DNA of 64,000 nucleotides from Chryseobacterium aquifrigidense (lineage in GTDB: Bacteria; Bacteroidota; Bacteroidia; Flavobacteriales; Weeksellaceae), in the NCBI RefSeq assembly GCF_006716485.1, contig NZ_VFPD01000001.1, positions 773,806 through 837,805 of the forward strand, read 5' to 3'. The notes under the pieces were generated by a model. That model was given only the letters and a program-made list of their open reading frames with translations, had not been told where the DNA came from and searched no databases. The position numbers and the translations under genes are program-made. This document shows positions 44,305-52,907 of this stretch, piece by piece (the first letter of the stretch is position 1; every line of letters begins with the position of its first letter).

Positions 44305-45761
44305 AAAAACAGAATCAACAATATGATATTGTAAGACCGCAGCCTGAAAGCTTGCTTCAGTCAGCAAGATCTTTTGGGTATTCTGTTGAAACAGCTCTGG
44401 CAGATTTAATTGACAATAGTATTACAGCCGGAGCAAAGGAGATAAAAATTACTTTTGGAATTGATCGCTATTCTTCATATATAAAAATTGAAGATAATGG
44501 AAAGGGGATGAATGAAAAAGAATTGCTTAATGCAATGAAAATGGGCAGTTTTAATCCTCTTGATAATAGAAACAATAATGATTTAGGACGATTTGGCTTG
44601 GGGCTAAAAACCGCATCATTCTCTCAATGTAAACGACTTACTGTAAAAACAAGGAATAAATCAAAAAATGAATTTATTCGATGTTGGGATTTGGATATTG
44701 TAAAAGAAAAAAAAGACTGGATATTGCTTCGGAACTGTGCAGATAAAAACTCTGAACAGCTTCTTGGTAAATTTCCAGATATTGGTTCGGGAACAATAGT
44801 ACTTTGGGAAAAACTTGACAGACTAGTTGAGTCCGAGGAATTAAAATCAGATAAAGAACATTTTTACAGAAAATTTGTGAATGTTCGTAAGCATTTGGGT
44901 CTGGTATTTCATCGTTTTATTGAAGAGAAAAAAATCAGAATTTTTATTTTCGATGAAGAGTTACAAGCTATTAATCCATTTTATATTTCTAATGAGTATC
45001 CTTCAGTAGAACTTGCGGAAGAGCAACTTTCAATAAAGCAACAGAATATATGTATACAGCCATTTATACTTCCACATGAATCAAAACTTTCTAATGTTGA
45101 AAGAAATAATCTTGAGATTACAAAAGGATGGATAGAACACCAAGGAATTTATCTCTACAGAAATAAACGTCTTATAGCAGATGGAACCTGGCTTGACCTT
45201 GGTTTTAAGAAAAAAGAAAATCAGCGTCTGTGTAGAATCAGAATCGACATACCAAACACTCTTGATTCTGAATGGCAAATTGATGTAAAAAAAGCTTCTG
45301 CTAAAATCCCGGATGTCATTCGCAAAAGAATTAAGACAATATGTATTATTTCTATAGAAAAAGCAGTAAAGGTCTATACCCATAGAGGGGCATATCTCAG
45401 ACGTACAGAACTCAAAAAAGAAATTGTCTATTTATGGAAGGCTAGACAAAAAAAGGGTAAAAGATTTTATGAAATAAATAAAGAGCATCCGATTTACAAT
45501 CTGATTGCAGACAATCTTGAAGAAGAGGCATATATTTTTTATGATTATATGAAATTAGTTGGCGAATCATTGCCGATCAGTTTTATAGTATCAGATTTTT
45601 CTGATCATTCAATTGTAATGAAAGACTTCTTTGAAGATTCAAAAAAAGAACTAAAACTAATATATGAAAATACTTTGTCAGCACTTATCAATGCTGGCTT
45701 CTCAGAAAAAGAAGCAACTGAAAAAGTAAACAGTATCGAGTGCTTTCAACAATTAAAATGA
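44301..45761 (+). CDS. MORC/MutL-type GHKL ATPase
   Basis: Seen: 486 residues. The N-box is ALADLIDNSITAGAKEI, the G1 box IEDNGKGMNEKEL, and the G2 region LGRFGLGLKTASFSQC, all within the first 115 residues. A transducer-like middle follows with KGWIEHQGIYLYRNKRLIADG, then a helical C-terminus. Known: prokaryotic MORC-like ATPases were described with restriction-modification genes that also encode Z1 ATPases, Vsr and cytosine methylases (Iyer and colleagues, MutL/MORC work). ATP-driven dimerisation on DNA is the likely action. It overlaps the HNH gene by four bases. Confidence 0.9.
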   Translation: MKKQNQQYDIVRPQPESLLQSARSFGYSVETALADLIDNSITAGAKEIKITFGIDRYSSYIKIEDNGKGMNEKELLNAMKMGSFNPLDNRNNNDLGRFGLGLKTASFSQCKRLTVKTRNKSKNEFIRCWDLDIVKEKKDWILLRNCADKNSEQLLGKFPDIGSGTIVLWEKLDRLVESEELKSDKEHFYRKFVNVRKHLGLVFHRFIEEKKIRIFIFDEELQAINPFYISNEYPSVELAEEQLSIKQQNICIQPFILPHESKLSNVERNNLEITKGWIEHQGIYLYRNKRLIADGTWLDLGFKKKENQRLCRIRIDIPNTLDSEWQIDVKKASAKIPDVIRKRIKTICIISIEKAVKVYTHRGAYLRRTELKKEIVYLWKARQKKGKRFYEINKEHPIYNLIADNLEEEAYIFYDYMKLVGESLPISFIVSDFSDHSIVMKDFFEDSKKELKLIYENTLSALINAGFSEKEATEKVNSIECFQQLK

Positions 45762-45768
45762 ATTAAAA

Positions 45769-48537
45769 ATGAGCAGACCCTACAATTTTATTAAAAGTAT
45801 TGTTAAGGATAACTATGAGCTTTTCAAAGATTCAATGTCTTATGAAGATGCAATGGATATGGCAGTGTCAAATGTTTTAAAGCCATTGGATGTTAAAAGT
45901 GTTGATCATCCATCAATTACTTTCAGTTCTAAAGAGGAAATCAGAGACTTTTTGATTTCGGAATTACAATATGAAGTAAATATAAATCAAGGTGTTGAAG
46001 CTGGAGAATATCACACACTCACAGATGATTCGGGGCATATTCCTTGGTATCGAGATAAAGTAGCAACAGATAAGATTGATTTTAAATTTTGGAAACGTTA
46101 TAGAAAATACCTCCTAAATATAAGGCAATGGCCTGTACCAACAGTAGATCGACTTGATGAAATTACTGATGATATCATAGAGAGGTTAGAAGATCCAACA
46201 ATAAAAGATAGAGCATTTGATAGAAGAGGTTTGGTGGTTGGATATGTTCAATCAGGAAAAACTGCAAACTTTACCGGCTTAATTAATAAAGCAATTGATT
46301 CAGGATATAAAGTGATAATTGTTCTTAGTGGAATGCATAAAAATTTAAGAAGTCAGACCCAGATGCGAATTGATGAAGAAGTAATTGGCAGAGATACAAG
46401 TGATCAGGCACAGGTAAAAAGAATTGGTGTTACAACTTTACCAGGTGAAGGATACATTAATGTAGATACCTTTACTACTCAAAATGACAGTGGTGATTTT
46501 TCAAGAAGCTTTGCTCAACAGGTTGGAGGAGTTCAACCCGGATCTGACAGACCAATGATTCTTATTGTAAAGAAAAATGTTTCAGTATTAGGAAATCTTA
46601 TAAGATATTTTCGTGAGAGCTTAGATACACTTAGTGATGAATACGTTTTACAGAATTCAGAAGGTGAATCAATATTAAATAATCTTCCGTTACTTTTAAT
46701 AGATGATGAAGCAGATCAGGCAACACCTAATACAAGAGCTTCTGCAAACGACACAGGGGAGCTTGATCCAACATCAATCAATAGAAATATAAGACAGCTC
46801 TTAAATATTTTTAATCAGAAGGCTTATGTTGGATATACAGCCACTCCTTTTGCAAATATTTTTATGCATCATGATAATGAGCATTCATTGTATGGTAAAG
46901 ATTTGTTTCCATCGTCTTTTATTATTTCAATGGAAGCACCATCTAATTATTTTGGTCCTGTTCAAGTTTTTGGCTTAAATGAAAGTGAAACAGAACATGG
47001 GTTGCCAATTCATATAACTGTTGATGATGCTTCAATGACCAATTCTGATTTCCTTCCATTGCGTCATCGTGCTACAGATGTACCTGACCATATACCTGAA
47101 TCAATGAAAGAGGCAATCAAATGTTTCATAATAAGTTCTGCAATCAGAAGATTAAGAGGACAGGGTAATAAACATAATACGATGTTAATACATTGTACAA
47201 GATTTAATGATATACAAAATGCTGTAGGAAGATTTGTTGAGGATGAGTTTAATCGTCTGAGAGAAGGTATTGCTAATGATGACAATGATATAATTCAAGA
47301 ATTCAAAATTTTATTTGAAAGAGATTATATAAGAATAACAACCCAAATGGAGCGGGTATTACATAATTGGGATGAAGTAAGAGCTAATTTAAAACCCGCT
47401 GTTTTAAAAATGGAAAGAAGACCACATATTATAAATGGAACAGCAGGAGATATTCTTGATTACAAAAACAGAGAAGGGTCTGGACTGAGTGTTATTGCGA
47501 TCGGCGGAGATAAACTATCGAGAGGATTAACTTTGGAAGGTTTGACAATTAGTTATTTTACAAGAGCAAGTACATTATATGATACTTTGATGCAAATGGG
47601 AAGATGGTTTGGATATAGAACCGGATTTGAAGACCTGTGCAGAATTTACACAACTGATGATTTGTTTAGTTGGTATAGGCATATTTCAACTGCATTTGAA
47701 ATTTTACGAAAGGAATTTATGGAAATGAGTCGTCAAAAATCTACTCCGATGGAATTTGGTTTACGAGTTTTATCTCATCCTGATATGATGGCAACAAATG
47801 CAATGAAAATGAGACATACTACAACTTTACCATTGACATATAAAGGAAAACTTACAGAAACATCTTCTCTTTCTGGTGACAGATCAATATTAGTAAACAA
47901 TTCTAATGCTGTCGAAGATTTTATTCAAGCATTAAGTCCATTTCCAATAGCACAAAAAGAAAACACTTATTTATGGACTGGAGTTCCAAAGGAAATAGTT
48001 ATTTCATTTTTGGATGCATATATTTCATACAGAGGAGCGCCAGCATCTAGTACAAAAAGAATAATTGAATTTATTGAGAAACAAAAAGAAGATGATAGTC
48101 CAAATGATATTCTTGACATCTGGAATGTAGCTTTGGCATCACTTATAAGAAATACACAGGAAGATTTAGTGCAGATTGCAGGATTAGATATTAAACCTTT
48201 TACAAGATCGATTAAAGAAGAGTTTATTAATAATAGATTGTTTATTCAAAGATTAGTCAGTCCTGAAGATGAAAAAATAGATTTTGAGATAGAAACAACA
48301 GCTACTAGTAAAGACTTGAGAGCATTATTACCACGATTAAACAGGCCGCTTATTACTATATATCCTTTACTTATTGAAAATTACAGAGAAACTAGTGAAG
48401 ATCCTGTTGAATTATTATCTCTTGACAAGATGCCATTTGGATTTGCAATTAGTTGGCCAAATAATCATAATCTTAAACAATCAACCTACGATATAAACAG
48501 TGTATATGAAGAGTTAGAACTGGCAAATTATGATTAA
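45769..48537 (+). CDS. Z1-domain P-loop ATPase/helicase
   Basis: Seen: 922 residues. Walker A is VGYVQSGKTANFTGL near residue 159, Walker B LLLIDDEADQAT near 311, with VGYTATPFANIF as helicase motif III and LMQMGRWFGYRTGFEDLCR near 608 as motif VI with the arginine finger. The Z1 domain follows the ATPase core. Known: Z1 proteins are superfamily II-type motor proteins found with MORC-like ATPases, DUF4420 and AIPR in defence operons. It probably moves on DNA and supplies energy for restriction. It overlaps the DUF4420 gene by eight bases. Confidence 0.9.
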   Translation: MSRPYNFIKSIVKDNYELFKDSMSYEDAMDMAVSNVLKPLDVKSVDHPSITFSSKEEIRDFLISELQYEVNINQGVEAGEYHTLTDDSGHIPWYRDKVATDKIDFKFWKRYRKYLLNIRQWPVPTVDRLDEITDDIIERLEDPTIKDRAFDRRGLVVGYVQSGKTANFTGLINKAIDSGYKVIIVLSGMHKNLRSQTQMRIDEEVIGRDTSDQAQVKRIGVTTLPGEGYINVDTFTTQNDSGDFSRSFAQQVGGVQPGSDRPMILIVKKNVSVLGNLIRYFRESLDTLSDEYVLQNSEGESILNNLPLLLIDDEADQATPNTRASANDTGELDPTSINRNIRQLLNIFNQKAYVGYTATPFANIFMHHDNEHSLYGKDLFPSSFIISMEAPSNYFGPVQVFGLNESETEHGLPIHITVDDASMTNSDFLPLRHRATDVPDHIPESMKEAIKCFIISSAIRRLRGQGNKHNTMLIHCTRFNDIQNAVGRFVEDEFNRLREGIANDDNDIIQEFKILFERDYIRITTQMERVLHNWDEVRANLKPAVLKMERRPHIINGTAGDILDYKNREGSGLSVIAIGGDKLSRGLTLEGLTISYFTRASTLYDTLMQMGRWFGYRTGFEDLCRIYTTDDLFSWYRHISTAFEILRKEFMEMSRQKSTPMEFGLRVLSHPDMMATNAMKMRHTTTLPLTYKGKLTETSSLSGDRSILVNNSNAVEDFIQALSPFPIAQKENTYLWTGVPKEIVISFLDAYISYRGAPASSTKRIIEFIEKQKEDDSPNDILDIWNVALASLIRNTQEDLVQIAGLDIKPFTRSIKEEFINNRLFIQRLVSPEDEKIDFEIETTATSKDLRALLPRLNRPLITIYPLLIENYRETSEDPVELLSLDKMPFGFAISWPNNHNLKQSTYDINSVYEELELANYD

Positions 48538-49531
48538 CTATAAAGAAATTTGGGAGTCAATTAATAATGAATCCAAAAATAATCCTATGCAATCTCAGAT
48601 TGCAAGGAGAATTCCTTCAGAAGGTTTATTTAGTTCTTTTTTGGCAACTGATTTTAGAAGATATATTCGTATATTATATATTAAGCTTGATAGCGATCAA
48701 GATATTTTAATTGATTCTTTGCCAAAGTTTAGAGGACTTGACATCTCTAAAATTGTTCAAAATCTTGGTGAATTTTCCAATGCAGTTTTTCTAAAATTAA
48801 CTCAGTCGATACCTAACACTGATAATATTTTTGAGTTGGTTATTTCAGATTTATGTGATAAGGTCATTCAGTTACAGAATAAAAATAATCTTTCTGGCAC
48901 ATTAATAAAAGCACTATTAGAATGGAGAATATTTTTTGAAAAACATGAAAAAAAAATTCTTTCTATTTCTGCACAGAAAGGGCTTTTTGGTGAACTGCAT
49001 TTCCTAAAAGATTATCTTTTTAAGAAGTATTCTTTTGCTGAATCGGTTTTATATTGGACAGGTTCAGATAAAACTACTCATGATTTTCAATTAATGAAAA
49101 AAGTTGTTGAAATAAAAACTACTTCGGGTAAACAGCATAAGAAATTTAGTATAGCTTCTGAAAAACAGCTTGATAACACAGGGGTCGATTATCTTTATCT
49201 TTCATTGTTTTCAGTGAATCTTCATAGCAATTTGCCAAACTGCACATTACCTGCATTGATACATGAAATCCGTACGCAAATTCAATGTGATCCAGTTGCA
49301 ACGTTTCAGTTTTATATAAAACTTTTGAAATATGGATATAATGAAACCCTTGCGGACAAATACACTGTTGGATTTTCCATTTCTGAAACTAAATTTTTTG
49401 ATGTGAAAGAAGGGTTTCCTAGGTTACTTCAAAAAAACTTACCTGATGGAGTTGGGGACTTGCAATATTCCATTGTCGTTGCTGCCTGTGCTCCTTTTGA
49501 AATAACAACAGACATTTTAAATTATATATAG
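48530..49531 (+). CDS. DUF4420 PD-(D/E)XK motif protein
   Basis: Seen: 333 residues. Helical core segment KGLFGELHFLKDYLF (about 152-167), then WTGSDKTTHDFQLMKKVVEIKTT, with the Asp near 184 and E-I-K near 193-195 forming a PD-(D/E)XK-type active site, followed by a basic region. Known: DUF4420 proteins regularly follow Z1 genes and are the presumed nuclease of these systems. The eight-base overlap with the Z1 gene implies coupled translation. Activity is inference. Confidence 0.87.
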   Translation: MINYKEIWESINNESKNNPMQSQIARRIPSEGLFSSFLATDFRRYIRILYIKLDSDQDILIDSLPKFRGLDISKIVQNLGEFSNAVFLKLTQSIPNTDNIFELVISDLCDKVIQLQNKNNLSGTLIKALLEWRIFFEKHEKKILSISAQKGLFGELHFLKDYLFKKYSFAESVLYWTGSDKTTHDFQLMKKVVEIKTTSGKQHKKFSIASEKQLDNTGVDYLYLSLFSVNLHSNLPNCTLPALIHEIRTQIQCDPVATFQFYIKLLKYGYNETLADKYTVGFSISETKFFDVKEGFPRLLQKNLPDGVGDLQYSIVVAACAPFEITTDILNYI

Positions 49532-49538
49532 TAAGATT

Positions 49539-51557
49539 ATGAATCTGTCAGAATTTGGAATAGATTTTTTAGAAAGTGCTTTAATTACTGTTGAAGAAGA
49601 CAAAATTTCGCAGGAAGATGCTATCACTAATGATATACTTGAGTATGCAATCGATTCAGGGGAAGTAATTGCACATGAATTGTGTCACTATAAAGTAAGA
49701 GGCATAAAAATAAATGCATGGAATTACGACGAAGAAAATGCATCGATTGACTTATTTGTAACCATTTTTAAAGGGGAGCCAAGATTGACTAAAGTTTCTG
49801 ATAGGGATGTTTTGGATGCATTTAATAAGGCCGAAAATTTTTTTTGGCAAGCTAGGGATGGTAAACTTTCTGCAAAAATTGATGAATCCGATATAAATGT
49901 ATTTGATCTGGTTCAAATAATTGAACAATCGAAAAACGAAGTGAAAAATGCAAGAATTTTTGTTCTTACAAATGGAGAAGCTTCAGCTGAGATTATTCCG
50001 GAGGCATTAGAACAAAACGGTGTCTACATAGATTTCCAATTATGGGATATGGAAAGGGTTTATCAACAATACCTTATACGTGCTGGCAAACAAAAAATTG
50101 AAATAGACTTTTTGAATGATTTTAACCATAAACTAAAATGTTTGCATATGGAAAAGGTAAGTGAAAAAGTAGATGCATATATCGCTATCATTCCAGGAAG
50201 AATTTTAGCTTCTGTTTATGAAAAATATAGACAAGGACTTTTAGAGAAAAACGTTAGAACATTTTTACAATTTAGAGCACGAGTGAATCAGGGGATACGA
50301 GAAACTATCCGTAAAGAGCCAGATATGTTTTTTGCATATAATAATGGTATTTCAACAACAGCCGAGAAGGTTGAAGTCGAATTTGAAGATAATATACCTT
50401 ATATTACAAAGATTGAGAATTGGCAAGTTGTGAATGGAGGTCAAACAACTGCGTCAATTTTCGCCACATCAACAGAGAAGGATATTGATTTGTCGAAAGT
50501 ATTCGTACAAATGAAAATTTCAGTTGTTCGACAACAGGATGAAGTGGGAGCTATTGTTGCGAAAATTTCGCGTTTTGCAAATACACAAACAATTATTAAA
50601 GATTCTGACTTCAGCTCTAATAACAAATATCATATTGCAATCGAAAATTTTTCTAGAACAGAATGGATGCCAACAAAGACAGGAGGTAAGGCAACGAACA
50701 AATGGTTTTATGAGAGAACCAGAGGACAGTATCTTGATGAGAGATCCAAAAAGACCGTTAAAGAAGCAAAAATATTCGATCGTGAATATCCTAAAAAACA
50801 AAAATTTATAAAAACAGATTTAGCAAAATATGAAATGAGTTGGTTACAGCGACCTTACGATGTAGGAAAAGGTGCTGAAAATAATTTTAAACTCTTTACT
50901 AAAGAGCTTGCAAGCCAAAAAAATGAAATTAGCAAAAAGTATTATCAAAGGCTTATAGCAAAGGCAATTTTGTTTAAGGAAATTGATAGGATAGTAGCCA
51001 AGAAAAATCTTGGCGGATACAAAGCAAATATGGTATCATATATTTTCTCCTGGTTATCCTTTAAAACCAACAAAAAATTAAATCTTGATACGATATGGGA
51101 AAATCAAGGTATAAATGAAACCCTAAATAATATAATTGAACAGATGATTACTATTGTTTGGGATCATTTGAATAATCCTTTAAAAGTAGGTATGAATATT
51201 GGAGAATGGTGTAAAAAACCAGAATGTTGGCTAACACTTAAAGATAAGTTTATTGACACTAGTATTATAAATGAGGAAATAAAAAAATTAGATTCGTATA
51301 TTGAGAATGATTTAATTGGTCAAGAACTTTCCCATTTAGAATTGAAAATAATACAGGAGGCGAGTAATGTGAAAAGTGAAACATGGTTCGCTCTTGCTAA
51401 ATGGGCAAAAGAATATAGTAAATTTACCCCTTTTGATAGAAAACTATCTTATAATCTTGGTGTTCTTGCAAATAGAAAAAATACTCTAACAGTTAAACAA
51501 TCGAAAAATGCATTAAGATTATTAAAACAGGCTGCTGATGAGGGATTCTCGGAATAG
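49539..51557 (+). CDS. AIPR-family (abortive infection phage resistance) protein
   Basis: Seen: 672 residues. The core has PDMFFAYNNGISTTAEKVE near residue 265 and IENWQVVNGGQTTASIFAT near 292-310, the typical AIPR blocks. A further segment, EVGAIVAKISRFANTQT, continues the family pattern. Known: AIPR proteins were linked to phage resistance in lactococci and occur as the last gene of Z1/DUF4420 operons; the mechanism is not well defined. Seven bases separate it from the DUF4420 gene. It closes the eight-gene operon that began with vsr. The C-terminal 150 residues include a TPR-like helical region ending KQAADEGFSE. Confidence 0.9.
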   Translation: MNLSEFGIDFLESALITVEEDKISQEDAITNDILEYAIDSGEVIAHELCHYKVRGIKINAWNYDEENASIDLFVTIFKGEPRLTKVSDRDVLDAFNKAENFFWQARDGKLSAKIDESDINVFDLVQIIEQSKNEVKNARIFVLTNGEASAEIIPEALEQNGVYIDFQLWDMERVYQQYLIRAGKQKIEIDFLNDFNHKLKCLHMEKVSEKVDAYIAIIPGRILASVYEKYRQGLLEKNVRTFLQFRARVNQGIRETIRKEPDMFFAYNNGISTTAEKVEVEFEDNIPYITKIENWQVVNGGQTTASIFATSTEKDIDLSKVFVQMKISVVRQQDEVGAIVAKISRFANTQTIIKDSDFSSNNKYHIAIENFSRTEWMPTKTGGKATNKWFYERTRGQYLDERSKKTVKEAKIFDREYPKKQKFIKTDLAKYEMSWLQRPYDVGKGAENNFKLFTKELASQKNEISKKYYQRLIAKAILFKEIDRIVAKKNLGGYKANMVSYIFSWLSFKTNKKLNLDTIWENQGINETLNNIIEQMITIVWDHLNNPLKVGMNIGEWCKKPECWLTLKDKFIDTSIINEEIKKLDSYIENDLIGQELSHLELKIIQEASNVKSETWFALAKWAKEYSKFTPFDRKLSYNLGVLANRKNTLTVKQSKNALRLLKQAADEGFSE

Positions 51558-51895
51558 ACACATTAATGTTTAAAATTACTGAATAAATATGTAAGTAGGA
51601 GGCATCGTGAATATGAGCTCATTTTATTAGAAATATTTAGATATGACTCAGCACAGCATTAAATCAGCTCCTATAAAAGTACAATAGCAAATTGCTTATA
51701 ATATGGTGTAAGAAAAGATTTAACCACCATCATTAAAAGTAAATATTAACAAATTGGTGTAAATAAAAGTTATTTAAAGACATAAGTTCTTTTCATTTTA
51801 ATTTTTTCTTGAATCTTCTGATTAAATTATCCAAATATATTATTTCTTTAAGCAGTTTTTAAAATCAATTTAATAAGAGAAAATCTTGACTCTCG
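51558..51895. other. 338-bp non-coding region between convergent AIPR and XRE genes
   Basis: Seen: AT-rich sequence with no credible gene. The right end forms the 42-base terminator-like hairpin (51872-51913) described separately. Nothing else was recognised. Confidence 0.6.
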
Positions 51896-51913
51896 TCAGG
51901 ATTTTCTCTTATT
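51872..51913. terminator. Long bidirectional terminator hairpin
   Basis: Seen: AATAAGAGAAAATC (51872-51885) pairs perfectly with GATTTTCTCTTATT (51900-51913), continuing into TGAC/GTCA with a four-base loop, a stem of about 18-19 bp. T-rich sequence follows on the plus strand (TTTTATTTTTA). It lies between convergent genes and overlaps the last codons and stop of the XRE gene (51896). Confidence 0.75.
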
Positions 51914-52204
51914 TTTATTTTTAAACTCTTTTTGTAAATAGTCAATTTCAAATTCTATTTTTTGCAATTCTTTTGCATTCAATTTTGTAAAAAGAGATAA
52001 TAAATCAATGTCTAAAAAGTTGCTAAGTTTTACAATATTTTCAATTGTTGGATTTGTCAATCCCCTCTCAATTCTACCTACATGATCTTTAGAAATATTT
52101 AATTCCAATCCTAATTGGAATTGGGATAATTCTCTCCTTAATCTATAGACTTGAATTAACTTACCAATTTGAAACTTTAAATCTTCTACCTGCCATTTAT
52201 ACAT
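51896..52204 (-). CDS. Small XRE-family HTH regulator
   Basis: Seen: 102 residues. A Cro/C1-type HTH at about residues 12-66 (IGKLIQVYRLRRELSQFQLGLELNISKDHVGRIERGLTNPT shortened: recognition part ISKDHVGRIERG) is followed by a helical, basic tail. Known: single-domain XRE proteins near restriction-modification genes can act as controller (C) proteins that time methylase and nuclease expression. It converges on the eight-gene operon but is not in it, so control is possible yet unproven. It lies downstream of a 21-bp palindrome (52285-52305) on its own upstream side. Confidence 0.8.
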   Translation of the reverse strand: MYKWQVEDLKFQIGKLIQVYRLRRELSQFQLGLELNISKDHVGRIERGLTNPTIENIVKLSNFLDIDLLSLFTKLNAKELQKIEFEIDYLQKEFKNKNKRKS

Positions 52205-52270
52205 GTAGTAAATTTTGATCTTTTAAATACTTTTCATGAAGATATATATGTCGTCTATTGTTTTTTTTAT

Positions 52271-52305
52271 TATATTTGTAAGATAAGTTACAGATAATGT
52301 AACTT
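52271..52305 (+). promoter_or_regulatory. Rightward promoter box with overlapping operator palindrome
   Basis: Seen: TATATTTG at 52271-52278 is a TAnnTTTG box; six bases on, arms AAGTTACA (52285-52292) and TGTAACTT (52298-52305) form a perfect inverted repeat with a five-base spacer, at the expected transcription start. A repressor bound there would block a transcript running into the structured leader and perhaps susC. The XRE gene on the other side is a candidate regulator. Confidence 0.5.
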
Positions 52306-52374
52306 TGCGATACTTCAACGAAATATTAGAAGCTATTGCTTAGAATCTCGAAGCAGAAAACTGGTAATTTTCAA

Positions 52375-52720
52375 ATAACAACGAGATGATAGGCTTGAAG
52401 CTCACGACCTAGGCGTGGGCTCTCTTATCTGTTGTTATGGGTATACCAGTGCCTCTGCTCGGATAATGTAGAGTTCCATGCCATTTTATTTCATGCTGTT
52501 CGCTTTATCTCTACATTAAAATCTAAGCCCGCTTACAACATAAGTATCAGAGTGCACGATACAATAGGAGGGTACAGCCTATTGTGGCTTTTTAAGCTTA
52601 CATGGGACAAATTTTTTCATTCATATGCTTTCCGGTGTCTGAGGTCACTGAGCTCTTTTGGACCACACACCCTTTGTTTATACCATGGGCACCTGGAAAG
52701 TTTTAATTTATCCTGATTAA
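52375..52720 (+). ncRNA. Candidate structured RNA (leader or small RNA)
   Basis: Seen: ATAACAAC (52375-52382) pairs with GTTGTTAT (52431-52438), with an inner stem AGCTCACG/CGTGGGCT (one G-U pair) around CCTAGG. AATGTAGAG (52465-52473) pairs perfectly with CTCTACATT (52509-52517). ACAATAGG (52561-52568) pairs with CCTATTGT (52578-52585). GGTGT...GGTC (52634-52646) pairs with GACC...ACACC (52661-52671). The number of long perfect stems in 350 bases of non-coding DNA suggests a folded RNA. I do not recognise it as RNase P RNA, tmRNA or 6S RNA. The strand is assumed from the upstream -7 box. Confidence 0.4.
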
Positions 52721-52831
52721 ATAGAATCTTAAACGACGAAAATTTACGCTATTGTTTTATAGGAGCCCTATCATATATAATGACTGGAAAGAAATACTGA
52801 TAAACGAAATATAAATGAAAATATAAAAAAA

Positions 52832-52869
52832 GCCCTTTCCCTTAAAGTTTGACGACATCGGGAAAGAGC
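52832..52869 (+). promoter_or_regulatory. Hairpin in the susC leader
   Basis: Seen: GCCCTTTCCC (52832-52841) and GGGAAAGAGC (52860-52869) pair over 10 bases with one mismatch, about 38 bases before the SusC start codon. It may protect or attenuate the message; an A-rich stretch precedes it. No T-run follows directly, so it is not a simple terminator. Confidence 0.45.
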
Positions 52870-52907
52870 GTGAGAATTTAAAGTTAATTAAAAACCTTTA
52901 CAAAGCT

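Larger units (their letters stand above)
52205..52907. other. 703-bp non-coding region with operator and structured leader
   Basis: Seen: the junction between the defence island and the SusC locus. It contains a TATATTTG -7 box (52271-52278, rightward), a palindrome (52285-52305), at least four hairpins (52375-52438, 52465-52517, 52561-52585, 52634-52671) and a final hairpin before susC (52832-52869). A 94-codon frame at 52432-52716 overlaps these structures and is unlikely to be a gene. No integration site or tRNA was recognised. Confidence 0.6.

Noticed and set aside
51872..51913. Inverted repeat as an element end or att site
   Set aside because: The perfect stem, small loop and T-rich flank between convergent genes fit a terminator; no direct repeat partner was seen.
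52432..52716. 94-codon frame upstream of susC
   Set aside because: It overlaps several hairpins, has no recognisable domain or signal, and its composition follows the stems, so a structured RNA is the better reading.
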